A stretch of 64,000 nt of DNA from contig JAMWBK010000001.1 of NCBI GenBank assembly GCA_029953675.1, positions 3,136,001-3,200,000 of the forward strand, in the 5' to 3' direction. Both the position numbers and the translations under genes were made by a program. The DNA comes from Rhodosorus marinus (taxonomy: Eukaryota; Rhodophyta; Stylonematophyceae; Stylonematales; Stylonemataceae). This document shows, piece by piece, positions 43,660-55,457 of this stretch (the first letter of the stretch is position 1; each line of letters opens with the position of its first letter). Under the pieces are notes generated by a model that searched no databases, was not told the DNA's origin, and saw only the letters and a list, made by a program, of their open reading frames with translations.

Positions 43660-44436
43660 ATGAGTTCTCTGTTCGGAAGGTTGAGATCACTGAGATCGCT
43701 CCCGTGGAAGAGGATTGGAAGATCTAGTTCTTCGACACCGGTAGCTGAGGCGGCATCGGATACGAAGATCCCAACTGCACCAGCCCTTCTGGGTTTTGCA
43801 GGACTGATCCCGTTTGCTGCCGGTGCGTTTGGCTCGTATCATGACCGGTACAGATACGTCGCCGTGGACATGGAGCGTGCTTATGGTGCGGTCATTCTAA
43901 CGTTCCTTGGGGCAGTACACTGGGGCTTGGCGATACGTGTGAAAGGTAACTGTGGTGTTGGTTAAGTGCTTGTGCTTGGTCCCTTCTCTCCCTGCCAGGT
44001 TGGCCGGAACGCTGAGATTGTCCTGCCTCGTTTTTCGACTTCTGTCTCCCCAGGCAAAATGGCACTGCCAATGTATTTATTTTCGGTCGCACCCTCTATG
44101 CTAGGATGGTTGTCGACCCAGCTGCCAATTCTCTCAGCGTACCCTGTTCTCGTTGTGGCCTTCTCTGCCGTGCACTTCATGGAGGCACGAATCTTCCCGC
44201 GTCTACAAATCCCTCGTTGGTATTCCAAACTAAGACTCCGCCTCAACGTGCTAGCTGTAATCGCACTGATGGTCACGTTTTCTTTCTCAAAGAACGATCC
44301 TAAGCTTCTCGAAGAGTTGAAGAGCGAGAAGGATAATCCTACGACCCTCATGCAGCTGCTCACAGGGAATCGGAAGGAACCCCGCGATCCAAACTCAACC
44401 CCAGAGGGAACTCCTGCTCCCCAACCCAGTGACTAA
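43660..44436 (+). CDS. TMEM69 / DUF3429 family membrane protein
   Basis: Two exons, 43660-43945 and 44054-44436, with a 108-nt GT-AG intron (donor AAAG|GTAACT, acceptor TCTCCCCAG); product 222 residues. The N-terminal 35 residues are Arg/Ser-rich, suggesting import into mitochondrion or plastid. Family features: ALLGFAGLIPFAAGAFGSY, then the diagnostic YGAVILTFLGAVHWGLAI split from LYLF-like YLFSVAPSMLGWLS by the intron, and two further helices (VLVVAFSAVHFMEA and LNVLAVIALMVTFSF). The tail is hydrophilic and Pro-rich. The alternative acceptor at the nearer CCAG runs into a stop, so the one used is preferred. The family's function is unknown. Confidence 0.85.
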
Positions 44437-44624
44437 TCCCTCGCCGGTTTTCTTTTGTAGCCAAGCTCTAACAAGGACGTAGGTACTAACGAAAGAGGGC
44501 CCTCTTTCATGTTTTGTTCATGCGCCGAACGGAAGGCATATAATGAACCGAACATAAATCCACACTCCCACAGTTCCTCCACTTGCCCTCTCGAGACTAA
44601 CGTTTATCTGCCCTTTTTATTCCA

Positions 44625-45617
44625 TCATGAAACTTTGCAGTAAGCCCAATAGCTATCATCCTCAGGCGTTGGTTCAGATACCTTCACTAGGATAGAGTTG
44701 TCTAATCCACGATCAATATCACCTTGCTTGACACATGCAAAGTAAATCTGTTCCGACCCAGGCGCCCGACACAAAAAGTTTGCTCTCGTTGTCATACCAG
44801 CGTGACCCCAATAGCTGTAGGCCTCGTTGACATCCTTCTCCGGGTTGATCTCACGCACGAGAACACTCTCATCATTGGGTGAGCTCTCGAATTCCCAGAA
44901 CCAGTCCATTACCACGTTTTCATACATATTGAACTGAACCTGGTCACCCACGAAGCAGTTCATTTCGAAGTGTCTCTGGCCCTCAAGGACTTCCCTAGGA
45001 ACAACGTGAACGCTGCGCGGGGTCTGAAATTGATCTGCAAGCTCCTCCTGTAGTCTCCTCCTGTTGGCCAAAACATCCGCAACGAAGTCTTGGGACATTC
45101 TAACATCGTATGGCACTTCGCCAGAGTCTGCGATCGTGAGGGCCAGTTGGTATGCAGATCGCACCAGAATAAGAGGGCTGACGAACCCTTGGTCCAAGAT
45201 TCGATTGTAGACCCTTGCTAGCCCGTCTTCCCTGCCGTACCTAACCAGAGTCCCATTGAGTTGAACGAGGACGTATCCTTGCATAAGGTCGAGCAGTAGC
45301 CTGATCTGGTCTCCATCTTTGGCCACTATTCGCGTGTACCGGATAGTATCAGGGTTCTCCATTATGTCTCTGATGACGACAGGTGATTTACTGGTCTCTG
45401 CGGCTCCGATTTCAATGTCGGCAACCCCGTAAGCCGTCACCCGGAACGAAAACGCGTGAATTCCTCCCTGCAATGCCCGATTTCCTAAAAAAACAGCTGG
45501 AGCGCTGCCCACCTTCTGCAGCAACCCTTCCTCGTTCCATATCCATCCGTTCCCCTCGGGTTTCGCAAGCAAAAACTGTTCCGCAGGCTCCAGCTTGGTT
45601 ATCGGAATCTCGCTCAT
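44625..45617 (-). CDS. Hypothetical protein with SPRY-like N-terminal half
   Basis: Intronless, 330 residues, minus strand, good coding composition and no competing frame. Residues 50-150 (GGIHAFSFRVTAYGVADIEIGAA.. and QIRLLLDLMQGYVLVQLNG) have the beta-sandwich look of SPRY/concanavalin-like domains (GxHxFxFRV, later LDLxxGxVxVxLNG). The second half (MNCFVGDQVQFNMYENVVMDW, GMTTRANFLC, EQIYFACVKQGD) is another beta-rich region with conserved-looking aromatic and Cys residues. No catalytic motif, signal peptide or membrane segment. It is probably a cytosolic binding protein. The SPRY assignment is by pattern only. Confidence 0.6.
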   Translation of the reverse strand: MSEIPITKLEPAEQFLLAKPEGNGWIWNEEGLLQKVGSAPAVFLGNRALQGGIHAFSFRVTAYGVADIEIGAAETSKSPVVIRDIMENPDTIRYTRIVAKDGDQIRLLLDLMQGYVLVQLNGTLVRYGREDGLARVYNRILDQGFVSPLILVRSAYQLALTIADSGEVPYDVRMSQDFVADVLANRRRLQEELADQFQTPRSVHVVPREVLEGQRHFEMNCFVGDQVQFNMYENVVMDWFWEFESSPNDESVLVREINPEKDVNEAYSYWGHAGMTTRANFLCRAPGSEQIYFACVKQGDIDRGLDNSILVKVSEPTPEDDSYWAYCKVS

Positions 45618-46919
45618 CGCATCTCAGCCAGTCAGATCAAAAGCCCTCTCAAGATCATCTCACAGTGATACACTGTCCTTCAACTCTTAACTTGAATCCA
45701 TAGCTTCCGCTTGCCCCCCGGTACATCCTCAGCTTGACAGCACTAAGCGTCCTGCTCCGATCCGCGCCAAAAGATACTGCTCACCTCCACTGACATCCTC
45801 ACGGCCAAACAATTCCAGTTCAAGTAGAAAGCCAAAATTAAACTCAGGCTGTTATCAGTCAAAATTTGATCGATATAGACTGACTCCAATCATCAGTCAG
45901 TAGCGTGCCATGTAGTGACTGATCTTCAGGATTTCAAAGACTCTGATTGCTTACTACTCTCGAGGGGTGAAACATGCAAACGCAGGAAGGAAGATTGCAT
46001 GTTACAGGGCTGGATCAGAATACCACCTGGGCAAAGAGTGCCCGATGAGGACCATGGTCAGATCGTACTTGCTCGGCTTAGAAATTGCCTCTGGCACAAG
46101 GGGTTCCCGGCACGGGGCAATTTTGAAGGATCCGGTAAACCCCTAAGCAGGTAAAGGCTTTGTTTTGCGCCGCGGTTCAGATCAAAGACAATTGAAAGCA
46201 GGAGGCGGAACCGAAGGCGTCCTCGCCTCCTCGTTCGATGTCGTCTATCATCAACTGAAACAAGTCATCGCGAATGGCAGCTCTGAGCCGCGACCGATGG
46301 CGCGTGGAAAGCCGATCAGATGCCTCCAGTGTAGCTAGAGCTCATACATCACGTCATAAGCAACTGTGCTTATCAGTAGAGAAGAAAAGCGAAGGGACGG
46401 ACGAAAACGCCCTGGCGGTCAGGACAAGGATGGCAACGGCTGTCAAAACGAGAACGGGAATGCCGTCAAACGCCTATGGTGGGGATTCTTGCAGACCAAC
46501 AAAACTTCGCGTCCTGATAGTACTTGTTCGTTGCGGGCTTTACACCCCAAGATGCAAGCTCTTCAAACTCAATTGTACAGCCGTTGAGGAGCGGGCGAGA
46601 AGATGCGCTCACGGTTTTCGACCGCCACGTCAACACCGACAACACGGAGAGCGATGGTTTTTCATTGGCTGTGCTACCAACTACTGAGCTTGGGGCGCCG
46701 CTAGAATTGTGTGAGGACTTATTTGCATAGGAGCTCTCCACCAGTATAGTCTCAGAAACAAAAATCGAGTGCAGACCCGGGCTACCGTGGGAAGGGAAAG
46801 GGGAGCATGCGCACCCCGGGCTCAGAATAGATCCTTCTGTGTGGAGTCGGTGGGGCATTGAAATAGTTCAGCTCGAAGCCCTTGTGGATTACTATTGGAA
46901 GTTTCGTGTCAGTTCGCCT
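45618..46919. other. Spacer with no supported gene
   Basis: Frames at 46274-46687 (plus) and 46466-46858 (minus) oppose each other across the same DNA without motifs; neither is called. Some sequence near 46919 is the 3' flank of the nucleoside diphosphate kinase gene. Confidence 0.45.
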
Positions 46920-47566
46920 TTATTCCAAAACCCAGGAAGCATCAGCCTTGTCCCAGGAGATGATGCCCTCTGGGAACCAAAGTCCGATCTCATGGTTCGC
47001 GGAGTCCACAGAGTCGCTTCCGTGGCAGACATTGCGTCCAACCTGTAGAAAACATAGTAGACGATGCATTTGTCAGATGGTCCTTCGGCAGAATACTCAA
47101 GGACACACACGAGAATCTCTTCCCGAGAAAAAGGATCAACAATGGCTCTTACGTCGACGCAAAAGTCTCCCCGGATGGTTCCCATGGCGGAATCGGCCGG
47201 CTTAGTCGCTCCAAGCATCTTGCGGCCCTCCAAGACGACATTCCTTCCTTCCCATACCATGCAGCAGACCGGCCCTGAGTTCATGTAGGTGATCAGGCCA
47301 GGGAAGAAGCTCCTTTCGGAGAGATCAGCATAGTGCTGCTTCAACATCTCTTCGCCGGGCATGGCCAATTTCATGGCAACAAGTTTGTAGCCTTTCTGCT
47401 CGAAACGCTTAATAACCTCACCTGAAAAAGCACGGAATGGATCTTTCAATGACCAGTGCATCCCCGGACATCCCCAAACCGATAAAAGGGTTCCTTACTT
47501 ACCGACCAATCCACGTTGGACGCCGTCAGGCTTAACCATAATATATGTCCTCTCAGCTGGATCCAT
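46920..47566 (-). CDS. Nucleoside diphosphate kinase
   Basis: Three exons on the minus strand: 47566-47503, 47421-47153 and 47042-46920 (introns 81 and 110 nt), product 151 residues, exactly the family length. It passes the gamma-phosphate from ATP to NDPs through a phospho-histidine. Motifs: [18 protein letters not shown] (substrate loop start, split by intron 1), [28 protein letters not shown], and the active-site His118 in [18 protein letters not shown], then LWFPEGI and the WVLE end. There is no targeting sequence, so cytosolic. The stop codon lies inside an AATAAA word (GAATAAA) that may double as the polyadenylation signal. Model firm. Confidence 0.96.
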
Positions 47567-48570
47567 TTTTCCTTCCTCGATTTCTGCTTCTGAACTACAC
47601 GAATCTAATCAACAGATCCCTTGTTCAACACCGCTCACTACGCCTCGGACTCCCGCTGCAAGTGCAGCTCGCTCGCTTTTACGCCCTGATCGATCGGCAA
47701 CTGAATAAGCTTTTCAGCTTGCGAAAAACAATCGCCGTGGAGATGACACTTTAAGACTCCAGTGCCTACTCGCAAATAGAAAACAGATCAAATTAATAAT
47801 ATTTTAAAATATTTCAACCGAGTTTCTCGCGATACAGACATGTAACTGTCACATCTCTTTCTGTGGTGTGGCTCTGGTGGTGGCTGGGAGTCGCCGGGGT
47901 GGTGACTTCTACGCAATACACTGTCCTGCTTGCCAAACTACAATATTAAAAATAATTTAAATTGTCGCCGATTCGTTTGATCGTACGCTTTGATTGTGCG
48001 TGAATAACTGTCACCATTTCATCTTCAGCGGCCAAAAATGACCGGAATCTTCGCGATCCAGCATATTCTAACAAAATATTATATCACTCCCAACGTTCCT
48101 TCCGGATTCCATAATCTAGAGAAGTCACCGTTGCACAAGGCCCAGGAATACCAACATTAAAGGCGACAAAACGTCGATTGTTCTTGAAATTTTGGATACA
48201 TTTGGGTTGCTCTGGTCTAAAAATAGCCACCAGCGTCTCGCCACTTGTCCCCTCTGATGAAGTTCATTCGACCGGGACCAATTCGGCCAAACGCACAAAG
48301 TCGTTGCCGACGCGTCGCGAGGTCTTCGGTCGTTAGTCTGGAGAAAAGGTGGCAGCTCAGCTCTTGTGAACCGCAACAATCTCTGATGAATCTCAGCTGA
48401 CTAGTTTGAATGGTGGTGGCCTCATCGGTCCATAGACATGTTGTTTTTTACATGGTGAAACAAACCAGCTGTGGGTTTCCTGCGTCACCTCGGCGTCTCG
48501 GTCACAGAATCCCAGCATCCGATCGTCGCATTAAGGCTTTGAGCTGAGAAGACGCTGCACCATCTAGCAT
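47567..48570. other. Spacer
   Basis: AT-rich 5' flank of the nucleoside diphosphate kinase gene and 3' flank of the phosphatase gene. The minus frame 48379-48125 has no motif. Nothing else seen. Confidence 0.5.
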
Positions 48571-50157
48571 TCAGACAAGGTTCCAACCCCTCGGTGGCGT
48601 CACGTACTGCCTCTTGGCCTGGACGCTAGCAAACCGATTCTCAGGAAGAATTAACGCTGTCAGACGGCCTCCATATACGCAGCCTGTATCTACGCCACAT
48701 GCGTACGGATGCTGCTGCAGGCCTCTAAACGCGTCGTGCCCGAACACAACAGTCTCGGGTCCAGGCCACAACCGAGCCCACTCTTTGGTCGGGACGTGCT
48801 TCGCCGTCACTGTCCCATCCACCAACACAGACCGCATATTCATCATCAACCTAGGATTCTGCTGGGACAACCTAGTGCCAGGAATGAAACCCGCATGGAC
48901 GAAAAGTACGCCAAGGTCTGGGGCGGATATAAACCAAGGGCAGGCGCGAAGCCACTCCTGATCCTCCGGAGAAAGAGCTCTCGCAATTCTGTAGTGTTCC
49001 AGTGACACCAAAGGCGGCCGCTCTCCGCGGTTTACTGCCTCCCTCCATTTGACAACTAAGACCACCCAAACGAAATCATTCGCACGAGTAGGTCAGTAGA
49101 CGCGAGCAAAGAAAAAGCCCCCCTTCTCTCGTACTACCTCAGAATACTCACCTTCATGATCATGGTTTCCCCGGACAGATTTCGCGTTGATTTCCCTGGC
49201 GAGTTGCACTACGGATACAGAGTCTGGCCCCTTCGCGACGAGGTCGCCTAGAAAGATAACTTGGTCACCAGGTCTATAACCGACGACTCTCATGAGCTCC
49301 TGCAGTTCATCGATACATCCGTGGACGTCTCCAATGGCGATAACTCGTGGCTCCTTGTCAGCGCTCCTGCGAGAAGCACCTGCGTTCAGAAGCCTCGTAA
49401 ATCGCCCTGCTTCTTTGTCAGAGCTTGCTCTTCGGTTCGGTCTGTGAATGGTTTGATCGCTCTCAGTTCTAACTGGGCGTCGGTCGCTGTCAAAGGTGAG
49501 GACATCCCTCGATGTTCTGCGGAGCAGGCCCCATGAATGAGCCGTTTCATACCACTGTCGGAGCGTTCCGGTAACGCGCGGGTTCGAACAATTGAAGGAG
49601 TGCCTGGAGCCGGGTAGGACGTAACCAAAGTTGATCTCGAGAAACCGCTGGGGTGGGTCGGAAGACCTGCGGGGAGTGGTGAGGTTGTACATTTCTCCAA
49701 CACCTCCCGCTTCAACGTAGAATGCATACAGTGCCTCCTCCCTCTGCAGAAAGCTCGCCTGCGAGGTGGAGCCAGGTTCTACTGGGGCGGAGACCTTCGC
49801 GTTCGACCTACGTAGACTGAGCGGCAGCGAATTCTGGAGTAGGGTGTCCTTTTCGTTCTTCGTTTTTCTCCGAAAGGAGCTCACGGTCACCCTCCTCGTC
49901 AAGACCAGCGGTGGACGCTCAGAAAACGGATCATCCACTCCTCCATTCGGACCGCTGCCTCCGTTCAAGGCAACCAGTCCAGGATTATCAGCTCCGATAA
50001 CTTGCTCCAAATCAATCCCATTCTCTCCTCCTTGCTCGCTTATCCTCCCACTCTCCTCACACATACACAGAGCCGTCCTCCTCCTCCTCCGCACAGTACT
50101 ACCACCGCCCCTCCCAACATACAATCCTTGAACAAAACCCATTCTGACTTCTTCCAT
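48571..50157 (-). CDS. ApaH-like (PPP-family) metallophosphatase with long N-terminal extension
   Basis: Two exons, 50157-49152 and 49055-48571, one 96-nt GT-AG intron that splits the metal-site motif GNHDHE|V. Product about 496 residues from the first ATG (a nearby second Met, MGFVQG, is an alternative). The phosphatase domain starts at about residue 270: IAIGDVHGC (GDVHG 276-280), FLGDLVAKGPDSV, SVRGNHDHE, then VLFVHAGFIPG, TVVFGHDAFRGLQ and TGCVYGGRLTALILPE. These are the motifs of ApaH-like phosphatases (ALPH), relatives of bacterial diadenosine-tetraphosphate hydrolase found across eukaryotes. The 270-residue N-terminus starts Arg-rich (possible transit peptide) and includes an unassigned block around LEINFGYVLPGSRHSF and LRQWYETAHSWGLL. 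Confidence 0.88.
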
Positions 50158-51904
50158 AAAAAAAGTCAACAAATCTTCGATTCTCACCAACTATTCATCT
50201 CCAGACCCCTTTCTACTATTCGAAGCGGGCTTTTCTCGTACCCAATCCCATGGAATCTCCAACCAACTGCTCCCTCTCAACCTCTCGCCTTGCTCTCAAA
50301 ACAAACAGAATGACAGTGCCTCCCGCTGAACTTGAACTTGTAGTTTTATATCACTTGTTCCTTTTCTCCCCATCAGAAATTCTGAAACCCGCTTCGCGCG
50401 AGGCCACAAATCTCGCCGATGACATGTTTCCTTTCCCAATCACGTTGAGCTCGCGAGGGAGCGGTCTTCATACAGGCTCCATTGAGCATAGCAGCCCGTA
50501 TTTTAGAAGGTGCGCCGAGGCCCATCAAAAATTGCCTCTTCATTGCTCGGGAACTGGTGTAAACTGGTGCAGGAAAACCGGAAAGACCTGGAAATAATGG
50601 GTTACAACCAAAAAGAAATTCTACCCTCCGCGCTCAAGTCTCGTGTGCCAAGAGGTCGTCGAATCGAGGGAGCTCGGAAGCTTCAGACATTTCCCGGAGC
50701 GAACACTAGAACGGGTTCGGCAGGATGAGACCGGATGCTTTCCCTGGAATGCCGTAGAAAAAAAGCGAGCCGTAATAGCTTTGGACGCGGGGATGAAAAT
50801 TGCTGCTTGAGTTTAAGCTATCCCTGGTAGCATCCCACGAACAGAGTCAGGGTCGGGCGATAGAACTCCTTGAGAGCCCGGGAGGGAAGCCGAGGATATG
50901 TTTTTTGCGTTCGTACCGAAACGTTTCCTGAAGCCTCTGTGGAGAGGAAGCTTTACTGGACTTCGTTGACAACGCAGCTCCGTTGAGTACTAGATTCCTT
51001 GGACAGTCCTCTACTAGATAGCTTGTCGAATTGGACATAGAGTGGCTTCGTATATTTCTGACCAACACCGAGAGACTATCCAGAGGTTTCACTCCGATTC
51101 AGTGTGACCTCATGGTGTTGCTCTAGCAGTCTGTTTGCCGAAACCGGTGTCGCCAACTTGGTAATGCTTTTCTTCGTTGTTGGCTTTCAGTTCTGTTTGG
51201 TCCACAAGCCTGTCGTGCCGGGCGCTCCATTACTACATCCGATACATCCGGTACTATAGGTTACTATAGGTCAGGTGGGAGAAAGTAGGGTGAAGGCGTG
51301 CCCCATGATCCTATTATGGCTGAACCCCTAGGAGGGATAATAAACGAAAATAGATGGATCTTGCCTGATTTCGGGGCTCGCGTCGGGGTATTGTCGCATT
51401 CGGGCATGACCTTTATGCAAATATCGAAGCTCATCTTACGATGAAGAAAACTTGGATGGCGCCATGAAGAATGAAGTAGTATACTGAAGTTCATTGCATG
51501 GACCTAGAAGTGGTCTTCCGAGCTCAACCCCCATCGCATCCATTTATCGACGCCACGGAGTTGAGAAGCTTTGCACCTCTGTGCGGTTTGAGCGTCGGCA
51601 GCCCGATTTCTGACATGGGGGCAAATTTCGAGGCATCAGAATCTGCACGAGGTGTTTGGAATCGCCGATGTGGTTGCCTTCGGGGGGGTAATGGATGCAA
51701 TCGTAACCATTAAAATTTGCGCCATTCTTCATGTGGATGATGGGGCATGCCCCAGACCCACCTTCCTATAGGGCTGTCTGAGGAAGGTCCATTGACCAAT
51801 ATGTGTCTTGAGGAGTTTGTGGAAAAGGGGCGGCTGCGCAGAGACTGGGGCTAGGTTTTGCTAGCTGGAGATTTGTACCAGAGCCGGGCTTGCCTGATTA
51901 TGGG
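50158..51904. other. Divergent promoter region
   Basis: 1.7-kb gap between the starts of the phosphatase (minus) and the FAD oxidoreductase (plus). Small conflicting frames only. A 10-bp tandem word, ACTATAGGTT/ACTATAGGTC, occurs at 51253-51272. Confidence 0.45.
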
Positions 51905-53160
51905 ATGGATCGGAATAGAGGTGTAGGCTTTGTTACGGTGATGGCCGGAGGTGGTAGCTCCACCGGTAATGTGAGAGTGCGAAAGGTAGTGGTGGTGGGG
52001 GGTGGGATAGTAGGTGCTTCCAGCGCGTATTTCCTAGCAAAGCGAGGCGTAGAGGTTGAGGTCCTGGAATCGAATGGGGTCGCATGTGCTGCGTCTGGTA
52101 AAGCCGGAGGATTTTTGGCGCTGGATTGGAACGATGAGGGAGGAAATCCTGTAGGGTCGCTCTCACGTGCGTCGTTTAGCCTGCACAAGGAGCTAGCTCG
52201 GGATTTTGGGCCTGATGCGATAGGCTATAGACTTATTTCCGCAGTCGCTGCTAATCTTCCAGAAAACGCGAGACACGAAGCCAGCAAAGCATCCTATCTC
52301 GGCTACGTCTCCAGGGAGACCGTTATTGGCACGACGGAAACGTGCGCTCAGGTTCACCCGGAGAAGCTAACCAAGGCCCTCATGCGTGGCTCGAGCGCGA
52401 CAGTCACAATCGCCAAAGTCGTAAGCAATCCCTGGTTCCGTTTCAAAAAAGAAAAACAGCCTCCTCTCTGATACTGGCCCTTCTCCTGTCGCCTTTCTCC
52501 TTTGAAACCTGTGGGCAGATCGGTATCAACCATTCCGATTCGAAGATTACAAGCCTAAGAATGGAAGGGGGAGCAACGCGACCCATTGCCGATGACGAAA
52601 TGGTGGTGTTCGCGCTCGGCCCGTGGTCCAATCTGGTTTCCAAGGAACTCGGCCTACCAACTTTCTACGGCCAGAAGGCGCTGTCGATGGTAGTCCCGAC
52701 GGATCCGCCTCTTTCTCCTTACGCGTCGTTTACAAATTGGAGGGGAAAGAGCCCCGAGATTTACCCGAGGGCTGATGAGGCATACGTTTGTGGATTCGGT
52801 GAATCTCTTCGAATCGTGACGGAGAAGCCCGACGAAGTAGTGCCCCTAGAGTCTGGAGAAAGGCAGCTTCGAGCATTTACGAAGGAGATCCTGGGTTCAA
52901 TGGGAGACAACGTACCTGTGCGAGCCTGTCACCTCCCGCTAGCGGAGGACGGTATCCCCGTCATCGGCTCCTTGGAATCCAATGGGGCCGAGAATGGTGT
53001 GCTGGCTGCAGGCCATTCGTGCTGGGGGATTCTGAATGGTCCAGCGACAGGAAAAGTCGTGTCAGAGCTTATATGCGACGGAGAGATTAGCCTCATTCCG
53101 AAATGGGTAGTCAGCTCAATTTCACCAGCGAGATTTGCCTCGAGAACTCGCTCCCGTTAG
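51905..53160 (+). CDS. FAD-dependent oxidoreductase of the DAO family, TDA3-like
   Basis: Two exons, 51905-52420 and 52519-53160, a 98-nt GT-AG intron (donor AAAGTC|GTAAGC, acceptor TGTGGGCAG); product about 385 residues. An earlier in-frame TTG is not a likely start. The dinucleotide fold is VVVVGGGIVGASSAYFLAKRG (GGGIVG at 32-37), followed by VEVLES and the hallmark CAASGKAGGFLALDWNDEGG with SRASFSLHKEL. This resembles yeast TDA3 and plant relatives of the D-amino-acid-oxidase/glycine-oxidase fold. The C-terminal part has HLPLAEDGIPVIG and GVLAAGHSCWGILNGPATGKVVSEL, the FAD-closing segment. Substrate unknown. Convergent with the EF-hand kinase. Confidence 0.88.
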
Positions 53161-53492
53161 GGTCTGATCACAGAACCCGCATCAAAGTGGAGTGAGCGGG
53201 CAACTGCAGAGCTTGAGGACGCAGCTGTCGCCACAAGCAGAACCAGCGACGAGTCCGTCGCACATAATGTACAGTCAGAGATACTAGAAGAGTGGAGGGA
53301 TCAAACGTAGTCTAGGAGAAACCCGGCGCTGGCTCGCAATTTTTTTCCCTGTTCCGTTGCCTTGTAGAACAATCTAGTACAAACACAGGTGCCCGCCGGA
53401 ATTGTGTTAGGTTTTACTATTGTTAGAATTACTTAAGACGTTGCTTAAACGTTGTACATGCTAGGGGCTTCTGCCGCGCTTCTCATAAGTAG
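53161..53492. other. Convergent 3' spacer
   Basis: 332-bp gap between two stop codons; no gene. Confidence 0.5.
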
Positions 53493-55457
53493 CTAGCCTG
53501 ATTTCAGGACCTCAAGTTCCTTGATAATACGCGCTACGCAGTCCGCTATTGACGGTCGACTCGAAGGGTCTTCCTGCCACATCTGCATCATCATCTCCTT
53601 CATGTTCGGGCTAATCTTTTCCTGATCCTCGGACAGGAACTCCGGTCGAAGGCCATCCATCGACACTTTCACAAGGATCGCTGTCGCTGGCATGTCCACG
53701 TATGGAACTCGGCCAGTCAACACCTCCCACATGATGATCGATAAGGAGTAAACGTCAGCAGCTTCCATATATGCCTCCCCATCTATCACTTCAGGCGCCA
53801 TTGTCACGGCCGTTCCAGTCTCGACAAATGTTTCCTGTTAGAGGAGCAAGGAACGGCCAAGGGTGAGCGAACGGAACCCATGAACAAGTCATGTGGGAGC
53901 AATAATCAGCACGTTAAACAAGGAAATGGAAGCAACACTCAAAACCCTCCATCCCCATTATTGGTGCACTCCAACGTACGTCAGCAGCGAGCCTGGAGCT
54001 CAACCCAAAGTCACCCACCACCGCCCTGCCCGTAGCGGTGTCAATTAACACATTTTCTGACTTCAGGTCTCTGTGGAGTATGGGTGGTTCCCGCGAATGA
54101 AGATACAAGACACCGCGGCATATTTCGAGCATAATCTTGAGCCTGCCGGCGGTATCCATTCTCGCTACGGGCGAATCCTCCTTCTGGAGAAGGCTAAACA
54201 GGGATCCCCCCGACATTAGCTCGGTAACAATGCACAAAGGCTTTCCTGGCTCTACTACAGCTCCCATGTAAAGCATGATATTCGGATGCCGTAGGTCGCC
54301 AAGAACCTTCAACTACAAGGGCCAAGCGAAGGTACTTAGATGGCCTTATCTTCTCGACATTAGCAGGGTATTGTTCCTTTTCATGTCTTGGAGGAAGGAC
54401 TTACCTCGTTCTCAAAAGAATTCAGTAGATCCTCAAATTGATCCCCCGCATTCTCTCCTTGCTCCTCAAATGAAGCAAGTCTGCTTCGCGTCTCTTCCTT
54501 CACCACTTTGATTGCGACAGGTAGATTAAGCCACTCCCCCTCATATACGACAGCATGCGCTCCAGAGCCCAGAATTTTCCCGAACTGAAGCGATTCATGG
54601 GGAACTCGAAACTTGCCTATCGAATCTTGATGTCGTAGGGCGTTCCTGGTGATAATTTCGTTCATGCTGAAGGAGCTGCTCATACCAGACTCTGTCACGG
54701 GTGATGAAACATCCTGGGCCATGTTTTCAGACTTTGAACCCCGAATGGACAGTCGAAACTCAGACGTCGCTCTCCTTAGCAGATTTCCTTCGCCCTCAGC
54801 CTCATCACCTTCGTCGTCTAGAAGCCGCTCGAGCTCAAGCATAACTAACCGGTCCTCATTTTGCGTCCTAAGAGACGTGAAGCCGGATCTGGTGGAGTCA
54901 CTAAGGGAGCTCATCCATTTGAGCGTTGTCTCGTTCGTTTTTATCATGTGCTCGAACTCAGTGAAATCGATCCCGCCGCTCATGTCGAAATCGTGCATTC
55001 TAAGAGCCTTCTCTGCGAGCTCGTGCGTGTCCTCCACACTATCCTGAGGGGCATATCCACTACCCACCGCCCTCAGGAGTTCAAAAGTCCTGACTAACTC
55101 ATCGCGATCGATGTGACCGTCCCCGTTCTTGTCGTAAAAGTTGAAAAGGAATTTCCTAGTGTCTTCTGGAGACCCATAAAGGAGCACGGACAGGCATTCA
55201 ATGAACTCCTTGACCATGACCGAACCGTCATTGTTTATATCGAAGAGCTCGAACAAAACATCTGGAGGAGTGGAATCGGCTCCGAGGGCTTCCAATACTT
55301 CTCCCAGCTGTCCCTTGTTCATCTGGCCCTTCACCCCCATCCTATTAAACAAGTCTCGCATCAAGCGAACCTCCTCTAGGGTCATCTTCCGCTGGGGGTT
55401 TCCCTCAGCCCTGTCCCCGCCCTCCGCATGTGAAATTTTACTTTGCAAACCTCCCAT
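53493..55457 (-). CDS. N-myristoylated EF-hand/TKL protein kinase
   Basis: Three exons, all phase 0: 55457-54405, 54312-53980 and 53834-53493 (introns 92 and 145 nt); product 575 residues from MGGLQSKIS. That start gives the N-myristoylation consensus MGxxxS and is preferred to an upstream in-frame Met at 55733. The N-terminal calcium module has EF-hand loops at 73-84 (DINNDG..), 109-120 (DKNGDGHIDRDE) and a third, looser one near 156-167 (DFDMSGGIDFTE). A Ser-rich linker follows. The kinase domain runs from about 290 to 575: GSGAHAVVYEG (297-307), VAIK (Lys317), HRDLKSEN (431-438), DFG (452-454), MAPEV (474-478), DVYSLSIIMWEVLTGR. The HRDLKSEN form and WEVLTGRVPY fit tyrosine-kinase-like (Raf/MAP3K-type) kinases. 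All catalytic residues are present. It is probably a membrane-tethered, calcium-responsive signalling kinase (inference). Confidence 0.92.

Noticed and set aside
44625-45617. Idea that this is a CpcS/CpeS phycobiliprotein lyase
   Set aside because: The fold-specific lipocalin motifs and the roughly 180-residue length are absent; the N-terminal half looks SPRY-like instead.
45915-46687. Plus frames between the SPRY-like and nucleoside diphosphate kinase genes
   Set aside because: Overlapping alternatives in several frames and both strands, no motif.
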